A DNA stretch of 64,000 nucleotides, taken from NCBI RefSeq assembly GCF_033101155.1, contig NZ_JAWMPX010000006.1, positions 146,105 to 210,104 on the forward strand, in the 5' to 3' direction. Positions 50,841-59,831 of this stretch are shown piece after piece (position 1 is the first letter of the stretch; each line of letters begins with the position of its first letter). Origin of the DNA: Tropicimonas sp033101155 (lineage in GTDB: Bacteria; Pseudomonadota; Alphaproteobacteria; Rhodobacterales; Rhodobacteraceae). The notes under the pieces are model-generated. The model saw nothing but the letters and a program-made list of their open reading frames with translations. It was not told the origin of the DNA and searched no databases. The translations under genes were made by a program, and so were the position numbers.

Positions 50841-51656
50841 TCAAAGCTGTGTGCGCAATTCCCAGAGTTCGGGAAAAAAGGTGACATCGAGCATCCGCCG
50901 CAGATACGAGACGCCGCTCGTCCCACCCGTCCCAATCTTGGCGCCAATCACACGCTCGACCGTGGTCACATGGTTGAAACGCCAACACCGGAAACGGTCC
51001 TCCGTCTCGATCAGCTGCTCGGCAAGGTCGAAAAGCTCCGGGAAAGCGTCCGCCTCCCGGTAGATCCGCAACCAGCCCGCCAGGACCGCCTCTTGCCGAA
51101 TGTAGGGCCGGTCCTGCGCAAAAGCCGCATCGGGCAGCGTGCAGCCGAGCCGCGCCTCCACCTGCCGCAGCGCGGCCTGATAGAGCGACGCACGGCCCAG
51201 TTCGGCATCGAGCCGCTCCAGCGCTGCCGGATCGGCCTCATGCGGTTTGCGCAGTGACAGGACGCGGTTGCCGAGCGCATATTCGACGAGGCGGTATTGC
51301 ACGGATTGGAACCCCGACGCCTCGCCAAGATCGCCGCGAAAGCTCATGAAATCCAGCGGATCGAGACTGCGCAGCACATCCCAGCTCGCGACGAGGTGAT
51401 CGAGCACCCGCGCCACGCGCCGCAACGCCTTGCCCGCCCCGCGCAGATCGCCCGCGCAGAGCCCGGCCCGCGCGGCATCGATCTCCGCGAGCACCAGCTT
51501 GAACCAGAGCTCACTGGTCTGATGCTGGATGATGAAGAGCATCTCGTCCGGGCTTTGCGAGACCGGTTCCTGCGCCTGGAGGATGCGGTCCAACCGCAAG
51601 TGGCGGCCATAGGTGAAGTCGCTGTCCTCGGCCATTCCCGCCTGTCCTTCGTTCAT
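50841..51656 (-). CDS. kynA: Tryptophan 2,3-dioxygenase
   Basis: A 271-residue haem enzyme opening the indole ring of L-tryptophan to N-formylkynurenine. The distal histidine H45 lies in FIIQHQTSELWFKL, the haem-ligating H229 in CWRFNHVTTVERVIG, and the substrate-carboxylate loop is GTGGTSGVSYL. The start FTYGRHLRLDRILQAQEPVS is canonical. ATG 51656 overlaps the stop of the upstream TDO-like gene (ATGA), tying the two together. No kynurenine formamidase or kynureninase gene is seen nearby. Confidence 0.94.
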   Translation of the reverse strand: MNEGQAGMAEDSDFTYGRHLRLDRILQAQEPVSQSPDEMLFIIQHQTSELWFKLVLAEIDAARAGLCAGDLRGAGKALRRVARVLDHLVASWDVLRSLDPLDFMSFRGDLGEASGFQSVQYRLVEYALGNRVLSLRKPHEADPAALERLDAELGRASLYQAALRQVEARLGCTLPDAAFAQDRPYIRQEAVLAGWLRIYREADAFPELFDLAEQLIETEDRFRCWRFNHVTTVERVIGAKIGTGGTSGVSYLRRMLDVTFFPELWELRTQL

Positions 51657-52882
51657 CTGTCCGGCAGTTCCCGGAACACGGGAACGGATCGCACGGCGTC
51701 CAGATAGGGCACGCCCTCGGTATAGCCGGTGCCACCGCGGGTGCCGAGAAAGCGCTTTGCGAGTTGGTAATGCGCCTGCCGCCAGCGCAGGAGCTGCTTC
51801 GAGAATATGCGCATCTCTTGCGCCAGTGCGTCCCGTTCCGGCGCCGCAAGCCGCCCGTGCCGACACGCCGCCGCGAAGGCGTCGTCCAGCGTCTCCTGCC
51901 CGTCTTCCGCACGCACCCGCACCTCCGGCACGGCCGCATAGGCCGCCGAGTCCAACCGCTCCGGGTCCGGCCGCCGGCAGAGCGCTTCGACCCGCTTGTA
52001 ACCGGCGGACTGGATGGCGCTTGCCCCTTCGGTGAAACGGCGGAAATCGTGGAAGGCCGCTATCTGCATCGTGCCAAGCAGCGGGAAGAGCCGCGCCGCC
52101 TCGCGCAGAATCGCATTGGCTTGCCGCAGGGATGGCAGCGCCGCCCCGTTCTCTTCGGGCAGCTCCCGGATCGCCCGGCGTAACAAAACGGCGATCCAGG
52201 CGAAATTGACCTCGAAGCTCTGCAGGATACGCAGGAACATGTACTCGTCATGGACGAGATGCACCGGCTGAAGGCTCAGCGCCATCCGAAGCCGTGTCTG
52301 CGTCGTCAGCGCAGCATCCCGCCAGGCAAGAAAGCGGCGCGCGCCGTCCAGCCCGGTCTCCGCCGTCCCGTCCATCCGCTCGACCGAAGGCCGCAGGGCG
52401 GCGAGCGCCCGTTGCACGCGTTTCTCGGCCTCCACGGGCTCCGGGCGCATTTGCGGCAGCGGGGCCCCTGCCCCGTCCAGGGCCTGCACCTCGAAACGAA
52501 TGACATCGCCCAGCAGATCCACGAGCATCCGGTCCCGCCGCGTGTCAATCTCCCCGGGGTCCAGATCCCCACCGTCATCGGGCAGGTCCAGCAGCGCCAG
52601 TGCACAATAGCTGCTGTAGTCATAGCGCCTGTCCCGCTTGTCGAGCGCAATATCGAGAAAGACGCGCAGCTGTCCTTGGCGCGAAAGCGACCGGGCCTTG
52701 TCGAGCTGGACGAGGATCTCTGGCGGAACGAAATGCTTGCCGCAGGAAAGGTAGAGCTCAAGCACGGGCGCATAGGGAAACCCCGCCTCTTCGGGGTCGC
52801 GACTCCAAGCCTCCAGCGCCTGCACACAGTCCGCTGCAGGCAGCGGTTCCTGCTGCATGTCTCTCGGCGGTTCGGATCTCAC
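51653..52882 (-). CDS. Divergent TDO/IDO-superfamily protein, function unknown
   Basis: A 409-residue protein whose C-terminal half resembles the neighbouring tryptophan dioxygenase. HDEYMFLRILQSFEVNFAW (from H211) aligns with the distal-histidine helix, and WRQAHYQLAKRFLGTRGGTG (with H371) with the haem-ligand helix and substrate loop. The first 190 residues have no counterpart in TDO and were not recognised. It may be a second haem dioxygenase, for another indole or aromatic, or a partner of KynA. GTG 52882 has GAGGAG before it; ATG 52858 is the alternative. The stop overlaps the kynA start. Confidence 0.7.
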   Translation of the reverse strand: MRSEPPRDMQQEPLPAADCVQALEAWSRDPEEAGFPYAPVLELYLSCGKHFVPPEILVQLDKARSLSRQGQLRVFLDIALDKRDRRYDYSSYCALALLDLPDDGGDLDPGEIDTRRDRMLVDLLGDVIRFEVQALDGAGAPLPQMRPEPVEAEKRVQRALAALRPSVERMDGTAETGLDGARRFLAWRDAALTTQTRLRMALSLQPVHLVHDEYMFLRILQSFEVNFAWIAVLLRRAIRELPEENGAALPSLRQANAILREAARLFPLLGTMQIAAFHDFRRFTEGASAIQSAGYKRVEALCRRPDPERLDSAAYAAVPEVRVRAEDGQETLDDAFAAACRHGRLAAPERDALAQEMRIFSKQLLRWRQAHYQLAKRFLGTRGGTGYTEGVPYLDAVRSVPVFRELPDR

Positions 52883-52970
52883 CGACCACTCCTCTCGATC
52901 CCGTTTCGGGCTGGCAGCCCTGTTTGCGCTATCCCGAAGCTTGTAGGCGGGCCAGCGCGTTCGGGCAAGA

Positions 52971-52995
52971 ATTTCGCGCGATCAATGCGCGAAAT
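52971..52995. repeat. Inverted repeat between the dpp and kyn transcription units
   Basis: ATTTCGCGC and GCGCGAAAT form a perfect 9-bp stem around a seven-base loop. It is 115 bases after the dppF stop and about 90 bases before the TDO-like gene, so it can be a terminator for the former or an operator for the latter. Confidence 0.45.
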
Positions 52996-53109
52996 CGGGT
53001 CCATGTGGAAAGGATGGCAAGCGAACACGCCGCCTTGCCGCCGCAAGTGTGGTCTTTGCGGTGGGCTGCGGGATTGCTCCGGCTCCGCCCCGTAAGAGCA
53101 AAGGCCGCT

Positions 53110-54063
53110 CTATTCCGGGAAGTGGCAGGCCGCGCGTTGCACGTCGTCGTCCAGTTCCGGCCGCTCGGTGCGACACTTGTCCTTGGCTTTCCAGCAGCGC
53201 GGGCTGAAGGGACATCCGGGCGGAATGTTGACTGGAGACGGCAGCTCGCCGGTCAGCTTGATCCGCTGCTTGCGCAGGGTCGGATCGGCCATCGGCGTCG
53301 CGGAGAGCAGCGCCTTTGTATAAGGATGGCGCTGATGTTCGAAGAGCGCCTCCTTGGAGGCCACTTCGACAGGGCGCCCGAGATACATCACGATCACGTC
53401 GTCGGCGATATGTTTCACCACCGAGAGGTCATGGCTGATGAAGAGATAGGCCAGCCCAAGCCGCTCCTGCAGGTCGACCAGCAGATTGAGAATCTGCGAC
53501 TGGATCGAGAGATCCAGGGCCGAGACAGGCTCGTCGAGCACCAGCACCTTGGGCTCCAGCATCAGCGCCCGGCCGACAGCGATCCGCTGGCGCTGGCCAC
53601 CGGAGAACATATGCGGGTAGCGGTCGAAATGCTCAGGGCGCAGACCGACCAGTTCCAGCATCTCGCGGGCGCGGCGGGTGCGCTCCTCGCGGGGCATGTC
53701 CGGGTGGTTGATGATCAGCGGCTCTTCAAGGATCTGTCCGCAGCGCTGGCGCGGGTTGAGCGATCCATACGGGTCCTGGAAAACGATCTGGACCGTGGTG
53801 CGCAGTTCGTCATGATTGTCAGCCGTAGCCTTCGTGCCGTTGAGCATGAAAGAGCCGGCAACGGGTTCTTCGATCATGGTGATGCAGCGCGCCAGCGTGG
53901 ACTTGCCGCAGCCGCTTTCCCCCACAACGGCGAGCGTCTTGCCGGGTTCCAGCGAGAAGGAGGCGCCGGTCAGGGCGCGCACGATGCGGTCCTGGCCGAA
54001 CATGCCGCCCTTGAGGACATATTCCTGGGTCAGGTTCTCGGCGACGAGGACGGGTTCGCTCAT
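53110..54063 (-). CDS. dppF: Dipeptide/oligopeptide ABC transporter ATP-binding protein DppF
   Basis: A 317-residue ATPase. Walker A VGESGCGKST, signature FSGGQRQRIAVGRALM, Walker B VLVLDEPVSALDLS, and a C-terminal oligopeptide-transporter extension ending with a cysteine cluster (GCPFSPRCWKAKDKC) that often binds an iron-sulfur cluster in this family. It pairs with DppD. ATG 54063 overlaps the dppD stop by four bases. Last gene of the dpp operon. Confidence 0.92.
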   Translation of the reverse strand: MSEPVLVAENLTQEYVLKGGMFGQDRIVRALTGASFSLEPGKTLAVVGESGCGKSTLARCITMIEEPVAGSFMLNGTKATADNHDELRTTVQIVFQDPYGSLNPRQRCGQILEEPLIINHPDMPREERTRRAREMLELVGLRPEHFDRYPHMFSGGQRQRIAVGRALMLEPKVLVLDEPVSALDLSIQSQILNLLVDLQERLGLAYLFISHDLSVVKHIADDVIVMYLGRPVEVASKEALFEHQRHPYTKALLSATPMADPTLRKQRIKLTGELPSPVNIPPGCPFSPRCWKAKDKCRTERPELDDDVQRAACHFPE

Positions 54064-55037
54064 GCCTCTTCCTCCGCGGTGAGATTGATGGGCGTGTGGC
54101 AGCGGGCATAGCCGATCTCTGCGCCACCGACAGGCGGCGGAGTCGAGTGGCACAGCTCGGTGGCCATCGAACAGCGAGGGCTGAACATGCAGCCCTTCGG
54201 CCGGTCGAACTGCCCCGGCACGACACCGGGAATGGTCGGCAGGTGTTTGGTGGTCGCCCGCTCCGGGAGAGCGGCCAGCAGCGCGGCCGTATAGGGGTGG
54301 TGCGGGCGTTCGAACAGCGCCGTTACCTCCTGTTGCTCGCATTTCTGGCCCGCATATTGCACCGAGACCTGCTGTGCCGTCTCGGCCACCACCCCCATGT
54401 CATGGGTGATAAGAACGAGAGCCATGCCGGTCTCTTCCTGCAAGCTGGTCAGCAGCTCGAGAATCTGCGCCTGGATGGTCACGTCGAGCGCCGTGGTCGG
54501 CTCGTCGGCGATCAGCATTTTCGGCTTGCAGGCAATCGCCATGGCGATCATCACCCGCTGGTTCATCCCGCCCGACATCTGGTGCGGGAAGGTGGAGAGC
54601 CGGGTCTCCGGCGCCGGAATACCAACCTGCTCGAACAGTTCGATGGCCCGGGCCTGGCGCGCCTTGCGATCCATGCCGAGATGGATGCGCAGCGCTTCCT
54701 TGATCTGGAATCCGACCGTGTAGCAGGGGTTCAGCGAGGTCATCGGCTCCTGGAAGATCATCGACATGTCCTTGCCGATGATCTGGCGGCGCGAGCGCGG
54801 CGTGATCGAGCGCAGATCATTGCCGTCGAACTTCATCACGTCCGACGTGATGGTCGCGGTCCAGGGCAGCAGTCCCATCATGGCGAGGAAGGCCACGGAT
54901 TTTCCGGAGCCGGATTCGCCCACGACGGCGGTGATGTCGCCCGGGTCGAGCGTAAGGTCGAACCCGTCCACGGCGCGGAACCGGCCGGAGGTGGTCTCGA
55001 AATCGACCGAGAGGTTGCGGACTTCTAGCAAGGCCAT
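54060..55037 (-). CDS. dppD: Dipeptide/oligopeptide ABC transporter ATP-binding protein DppD
   Basis: A 325-residue ATPase. Walker A VVGESGSGKS, signature MSGGMNQRVMIAMAIA, Walker B MLIADEPTTALD, C-terminal GCMFSPRCSMATELC cysteine motif. It energises peptide import with DppF through DppBC. The start at 55037 is four bases after the dppC stop. Confidence 0.92.
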   Translation of the reverse strand: MALLEVRNLSVDFETTSGRFRAVDGFDLTLDPGDITAVVGESGSGKSVAFLAMMGLLPWTATITSDVMKFDGNDLRSITPRSRRQIIGKDMSMIFQEPMTSLNPCYTVGFQIKEALRIHLGMDRKARQARAIELFEQVGIPAPETRLSTFPHQMSGGMNQRVMIAMAIACKPKMLIADEPTTALDVTIQAQILELLTSLQEETGMALVLITHDMGVVAETAQQVSVQYAGQKCEQQEVTALFERPHHPYTAALLAALPERATTKHLPTIPGVVPGQFDRPKGCMFSPRCSMATELCHSTPPPVGGAEIGYARCHTPINLTAEEEA

Positions 55038-55041
55038 CGCG

Positions 55042-55932
55042 TCAGCTCCTCTTGAGTTTCGGGTCGAGCGCGTCGCGGAGACCATCGCCCATGAGGTTGA
55101 TCGCCAGCACCGTGATCAGGATGGCGAGGCCGGGGAAGGTCACAACCCACCAGGCGCGCAGGATGAACTCGCGCGCCTCGGCGAGCATGGTGCCCCATTC
55201 CGGGGTGGGCGGCTGCGCGCCCATTCCGAGGAAGCCAAGCGCAGCCACGTCGAGGATGGCGTTGGAGAAGGACAGCGCGGCCTGGACGATGATCGGCGCG
55301 AGGCAGTTGGGCAGGACGGTGACGAACATCATCCGCAAGCGGCCCGCCCCGGCCACCTTGGCCGAGGTCACGTAGTCCTTGTGCCGCTCCGAGATCACGG
55401 CGGCCCGCGTCAGGCGGACGTAATGCGGCTGGAGCACGATGGCGATCGCGATCACCGCGTTCATCAGCGACGGGCCCAGCACCGCGACCAGCACCAAGGC
55501 CAGCAGAAGCGACGGGAAGGCGAGGATCACGTCCATCAGCCGCATGATGATCGTGTCGAGCCATTTTGGCGCGAAGCCAGCCAGAAGGCCGATGGAAATG
55601 CCGCCCGTTGTGGAGATAACGACGACGACAACGCCAACGAAGAAGGAGAAGCGCGCACCGTGGATCAGGCGCGAGGCGAGGTCACGCCCAAGCGCGTCGG
55701 TTCCGAGTACGAAATCCCAACTGCCGCCTTCCTGCCAGGCCGGGGGTTGGAGGAAATGCTCACGGAATTGCTCTGTCGGGTCATAGGGCGCCAGAATCGG
55801 CGCAAAAACCGCCACGAAGAACACCATGAGGAAGACATAGAGTCCGATAACGGCGCCCCGGTTTTCCCGGAAATAGTACCAGAATTCCTTCAGGCGGCCG
55901 GGACGTTCGACGGATTGGGTTGTCTCGACCAT
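55042..55932 (-). CDS. dppC: Dipeptide/oligopeptide ABC permease DppC
   Basis: A 296-residue permease with six helices: the first (AVIGLYVFLMVFFVAVFAPI) is followed by the typical loop APYDPTEQF, then SFFVGVVVVVISTTGG and the EAA loop YVTSAKVAGAGRLRMMFVTVLPNC. It forms the membrane pore with DppB. One base separates it from dppB. Confidence 0.92.
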   Translation of the reverse strand: MVETTQSVERPGRLKEFWYYFRENRGAVIGLYVFLMVFFVAVFAPILAPYDPTEQFREHFLQPPAWQEGGSWDFVLGTDALGRDLASRLIHGARFSFFVGVVVVVISTTGGISIGLLAGFAPKWLDTIIMRLMDVILAFPSLLLALVLVAVLGPSLMNAVIAIAIVLQPHYVRLTRAAVISERHKDYVTSAKVAGAGRLRMMFVTVLPNCLAPIIVQAALSFSNAILDVAALGFLGMGAQPPTPEWGTMLAEAREFILRAWWVVTFPGLAILITVLAINLMGDGLRDALDPKLKRS

Positions 55933-55933
55933 G

Positions 55934-56941
55934 TCAGGATTTCCGGATCTTCGGGTTGATGAGGCCGTAGAGCACATCAACGGTGAGGTTCACGACCATC
56001 ACCATGACGGCGATGAGCATCAGGCCGCCCTGCACGACGGGATAGTCGCGGCGATAGATCGAATCGACCATCCATTTGCCGATGCCCGGCCAGGAAAAGA
56101 TCGTCTCGGTCAGGATGGCGCCGGCCAGCAGCGTGCCGACCAGCAGGCCGATCACGGTGATCACGGGGATCATCGCGTTGCGCAGCGCGTGGATATAGGT
56201 GATCCGCGAGGGCGGCAGGCCCTTGGCCCGCGCCGTGCGGATGTAGTCCTCGCCCAGCACTTCGAGCATGGCCGAGCGGGTCTGGCGCGCGATCACGGCA
56301 AGCGGGATGGTGGCGAGCACGATGGTCGGCAGGACCAGGTGGCTGACAGCCGACTTGAATGCGCCGGACTGGCCCGAGAGCAGGCTGTCGATCAGCATGA
56401 AACCGGTCACGTCGTCAAAGAAGAACATCAGCGAGATGCGGCCCGAGACCGGCGTCCAGCCGAGCCAGCCGGAGAAGACGATGATCATCAGGAGCGCCCA
56501 CCAGAAGATCGGCATCGAGTAGCCGACCAGCGCCGAGGACATCAGCGCGCGGTCGAAGAACTTGCCGCGATTGATGGCGGCGATGACGCCGGCGGGGATG
56601 CCGAGCAGGATCGCCAGCGTGATGGCGCAGAGCGACAGCTCCAACGTTGCCGGGAAAAGGGCGAAGAACTCGTCGAAGACCGGCTTCTTGGTCACGAAGC
56701 TGGTGCCGAGATCGCCCTGCAACACGCCGGTCATGTAGTCCCAGTATTGCGACACAAGCGGCTGGTCGAAGCCGAATTGCGCGCGCAGCTCGGCATAACG
56801 TTCATCGGACATGCCGCGTTCGCCGGCCATGACGATGATCGGATCGCCCGGCAGCACGCGGATGAAGGAGAAGGAAATGAGCGTCACCCCGATGAAGGTC
56901 GGGATGAAGGTCATGAGGCGGGACAGGAGGAAATTCAGCAT
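55934..56941 (-). CDS. dppB: Dipeptide/oligopeptide ABC permease DppB
   Basis: A 335-residue permease. Helix one FLLSRLMTFIPTFIGVTLIS, the periplasmic stretch GDPIIVMAGERGMSDERYAE and the EAA loop YIRTARAKGLPPSRITYIHA are diagnostic of DppB. The ATG at 56941 shares one base with the stop codon of the peptidase gene (TAATG), an unusually tight link between a transporter and a peptidase. Confidence 0.92.
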   Translation of the reverse strand: MLNFLLSRLMTFIPTFIGVTLISFSFIRVLPGDPIIVMAGERGMSDERYAELRAQFGFDQPLVSQYWDYMTGVLQGDLGTSFVTKKPVFDEFFALFPATLELSLCAITLAILLGIPAGVIAAINRGKFFDRALMSSALVGYSMPIFWWALLMIIVFSGWLGWTPVSGRISLMFFFDDVTGFMLIDSLLSGQSGAFKSAVSHLVLPTIVLATIPLAVIARQTRSAMLEVLGEDYIRTARAKGLPPSRITYIHALRNAMIPVITVIGLLVGTLLAGAILTETIFSWPGIGKWMVDSIYRRDYPVVQGGLMLIAVMVMVVNLTVDVLYGLINPKIRKS

Positions 56942-58032
56942 TATCCGATTACCGTCAGGTCCTTTGAAAAAGTTGTGAGCGAGCGACATCCGGTGTCAGT
57001 GACCAGAACGTCGTCTTCGATGCGTATTCCGAACGCATCGGCGGCGTATAACCCCGGTTCGATGGTGAATACCATGCCGGATTCCAGTTTTTCCTGGTTC
57101 CCGCGCATGATCTGCGGCGCTTCGTGCACCGCGCGGCCGAGCCCGTGTCCGGTCTTGTGGCGGATCAGATCGGCGAATTCCGACGCCTCCAGCACCGATG
57201 TGCAGGCATCGTCAATCTCATGGGCGGTGACGCCGGCGCGGGTGATCTCATGCCCTTTGAGATTGGCCGCGAGTACCGTTTGATAGGCCGCCGCGACCGG
57301 TTCCGGCGCATGATCGACGAAGAAAGTGCGCGTGATATCAGCGTTCAAGCCGCCGAATTTCGCACCGAAATCGAAGAGCAGGGTGTCGCCGGCGCGGATA
57401 GCGTAATCGGCGCGGGAATGGGCATGGGGCTTGGCGGAGTTGTCCCCGGCAGCGACGATCGGGCTGAAGGCATGGGCCTCTGCGCCATTACGGAAGAGTG
57501 CCATCGTGAGCAGCATTTCGATCTCGCGCTCGGTCTGGCCAACCCGAACCTGCGACACCGTTTCCGCCAGCGCGGCTTCCGAGATTCGGATCGCCTCTTC
57601 GAGAATCGACAGCTCTTCGACCGTTTTCACCAGACGCAGCGCCGAGATCTCCTTCTCGGCATCGATGACTTCCAGCCCCGGATACACGCGGCTCAGCGCA
57701 TGATGGACGAAGACGCGCATAACCTGCCCTTCAACCGCGAGCCGTTTCAGCGGCAGATGCGCAGCCAGCGCCGCGAACGCGCCGTCATAGCCATCCTGGT
57801 CGCGCCAATCGAAGACCGGGCCTTCGAATCCGAGCGGTTCGAAGCTCTTCATCTCGAGATTGGGCACGATCGCAGCAGGCGGTCCCTCTGCGGGCACCAC
57901 GATCATGAGCGGGCGCTCATGGCTGTGAAACGACTTCAGGAAGAGCCGTTCGAAATTCGGTCCGGGAACGATGGCGATGGCATCGGCGTCCAGATCGCGG
58001 GCGGTCTGGCGCAGGGCGCTGTAGCGGTCCAT
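56941..58032 (-). CDS. M24 family (Xaa-Pro) metallopeptidase
   Basis: A 363-residue cytoplasmic aminopeptidase-fold protein. The five metal ligands of the M24 family are all visible: D in LFDFGA, D in ADITRTF, H in TGHGLG, E in TIEPGL and E in IRIEDDV. The N-terminal creatinase-like domain is about 130 residues. Enzymes of this group remove N-terminal residues ahead of proline or act on related amides. Placed between the binding protein and permeases of a peptide transporter, it probably cleaves the imported peptides. Confidence 0.88.
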   Translation of the reverse strand: MDRYSALRQTARDLDADAIAIVPGPNFERLFLKSFHSHERPLMIVVPAEGPPAAIVPNLEMKSFEPLGFEGPVFDWRDQDGYDGAFAALAAHLPLKRLAVEGQVMRVFVHHALSRVYPGLEVIDAEKEISALRLVKTVEELSILEEAIRISEAALAETVSQVRVGQTEREIEMLLTMALFRNGAEAHAFSPIVAAGDNSAKPHAHSRADYAIRAGDTLLFDFGAKFGGLNADITRTFFVDHAPEPVAAAYQTVLAANLKGHEITRAGVTAHEIDDACTSVLEASEFADLIRHKTGHGLGRAVHEAPQIMRGNQEKLESGMVFTIEPGLYAADAFGIRIEDDVLVTDTGCRSLTTFSKDLTVIG

Positions 58033-58057
58033 GTCGGGGAAGTCCTCGAAAGGAAAA

Positions 58058-58084
58058 GGACCGGGGCAGAGGCTGCCCCGGTCC
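58058..58084 (-). terminator. Partial terminator/stabilising hairpin after dppA
   Basis: A perfect 12-bp stem (GGACCGGGGCAG / CTGCCCCGGTCC) with a three-base loop, 11 bases past the dppA stop, followed on the minus strand by TTTTCCTTTC. It would stop part of the transcripts and keep dppA expressed above the downstream genes. Confidence 0.7.
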
Positions 58085-58095
58085 GGTGAAGTGGA

Positions 58096-59685
58096 TTACT
58101 TGAGATCCACGCCGTAGAAGATGTGACCACCCAGCGGGTGCACCTTGTAGCCTTCGACCTCCGGACGCACCGGCATGAAGACGGTCGAGTGGGCGATCGT
58201 GGCCCAGGGGGCTTCGGCCTTGAAGACAGCCTGAGCCTGCTTGTAGAGCTCGGTCCGCTTCTCGACATCGGCAACCTGCTTGGCCTCGATGGTCAGCTTG
58301 TCGAACTCTTCGTTGCACCACTGGGCGCGGTTCGATTTGCCAACACCGTCACAGCCCAGCAGCACGGCCAGGAAGTTGTCCGGATCGCCATTGTCGCCGG
58401 TCCAGCCAAGCAGAACGGCACCGTCACGGTCCAGCTCCTTGGAACGCGACAGGTACTCGCCCCATTCGTAGGAGACGACTTCCACGTTCACACCGATCTT
58501 GCTGAAGTCTTCCTGCATCAGCTCGGCCATGCGGCGCGCGTTCGGGTTGTAGGGACGCTGCACCGGCATTGCCCAGATCTTCATCGACAGATCGGTCACG
58601 CCTTCGGCTTCCAGGGCGGCCTTGGCGGCGTCCGGATCGTAGGCGTCGTCGACGGTCGACTCGTCATAGGACCAGATGGTCGGCGGGATCGGGTTCTTGG
58701 CAACAACGCCGGCACCCTGGAAGACGACGTCGATGATGGCGTTCTTGTCGATCGCCATGTTCAGCGCCTTGCGGACCTTCGGATTGTCGAAGGGCGCCAC
58801 TTGCGTGTTATAGGCGAGGTAGCCAACGTTGAGGCCTTCCTGCTGCAGCAAGTTGATGTCCTCATCCGAGCCCATGGCTTCGAGATCGGCCGGGTTCGGA
58901 TACGGCATGACGTGGCATTCGCCGGCCTTCATCTTCTGGTAGCGCACGGAGGCATCCGGCGTGATCGCGAAGACGAGATTCTCCAGCGGGGAGGCCTCTT
59001 TCCAGTAGTCGGCATTGGCCGCATAGCGGATCACGGCGTCCTTCTGGTAGGCCACGAAGGTGAACGGACCGGTGCCGACCGGCGCCTGGTTCAGCTGCTC
59101 GGGCGTGCCCGCGGCCAGCATCGCATCGGCATATTCGGCCGACAGGATCGAGGCAAAGTCCATGGCCAGGTTGGCGACCATCGGAGCTTCCGGACGGTTC
59201 AGCACGAACTTGACGGTGTAATCGTCAACCTTGACGATTTCCTTGAGAAGGTCGGGCATGGACATGCCGCCGAAATACTCCCAGGTGCCGCCGGAGACCT
59301 GGTTATAGGCGTTGTCTTCTTTCCACTGACGCTCGAAGGAGAAGATCACGTCATCGGCGTTGAAGTCACGCGTCGGCGTGAAGGCGTCGTTGGAGTGGAA
59401 CTTCACGCCCTGGCGGAGCTTGAAGGTGTACTCGAGCCCATCCTCGGAGGCTTCCCAGCTCTCGGCGAGCCCCGGGATCACGTTGGTGGTGCCGGTTTCG
59501 AACTCGACCAGACGGTTGTAGATCGGGTGCGAAGAGGCGTCGAAGGTCGTACCGGAGGTGTAGAGCGCCGGGTCGAAGCCTTCAGGCGAGCCTTCGGAGC
59601 AATAGACGAGCGTCTTGGCCGAGGCCGCGCTGGCCAGCAACGTGGCACCCAGAAGCGCCGCGGTTACGGTCCGCGTGATTTTCAT
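58096..59685 (-). CDS. dppA: Peptide ABC transporter substrate-binding protein DppA
   Basis: A 529-residue periplasmic protein of family 5. Signal peptide MKITRTVTAALLGATLLAS ending ASA before KTLVYCSEGSPEGFDPAL, the latter very like E. coli DppA. RQGVKFHSNDAFTPTRDFNA and ADDVIFSFERQW are family features. It binds dipeptides (or haem/other ligands in some species) and passes them to DppBC. GGGAGA seven bases before the ATG is a good ribosome site. First gene of the operon dppA - peptidase - dppBCDF. Confidence 0.94.
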   Translation of the reverse strand: MKITRTVTAALLGATLLASAASAKTLVYCSEGSPEGFDPALYTSGTTFDASSHPIYNRLVEFETGTTNVIPGLAESWEASEDGLEYTFKLRQGVKFHSNDAFTPTRDFNADDVIFSFERQWKEDNAYNQVSGGTWEYFGGMSMPDLLKEIVKVDDYTVKFVLNRPEAPMVANLAMDFASILSAEYADAMLAAGTPEQLNQAPVGTGPFTFVAYQKDAVIRYAANADYWKEASPLENLVFAITPDASVRYQKMKAGECHVMPYPNPADLEAMGSDEDINLLQQEGLNVGYLAYNTQVAPFDNPKVRKALNMAIDKNAIIDVVFQGAGVVAKNPIPPTIWSYDESTVDDAYDPDAAKAALEAEGVTDLSMKIWAMPVQRPYNPNARRMAELMQEDFSKIGVNVEVVSYEWGEYLSRSKELDRDGAVLLGWTGDNGDPDNFLAVLLGCDGVGKSNRAQWCNEEFDKLTIEAKQVADVEKRTELYKQAQAVFKAEAPWATIAHSTVFMPVRPEVEGYKVHPLGGHIFYGVDLK

Positions 59686-59831
59686 GAGAACTCTCCCAAT
59701 TGGTTTTGCCCGTTATCCGGGCAGGTGGCGGAGATTTGACAACCAAACCGCTTGGGATGCAATGGCCCGACAGCGTTACGGATGCGAAAGCAGCGACGCA
59801 AAATGCCGCCCTGTCCTTTTGGTCAGGCGGC

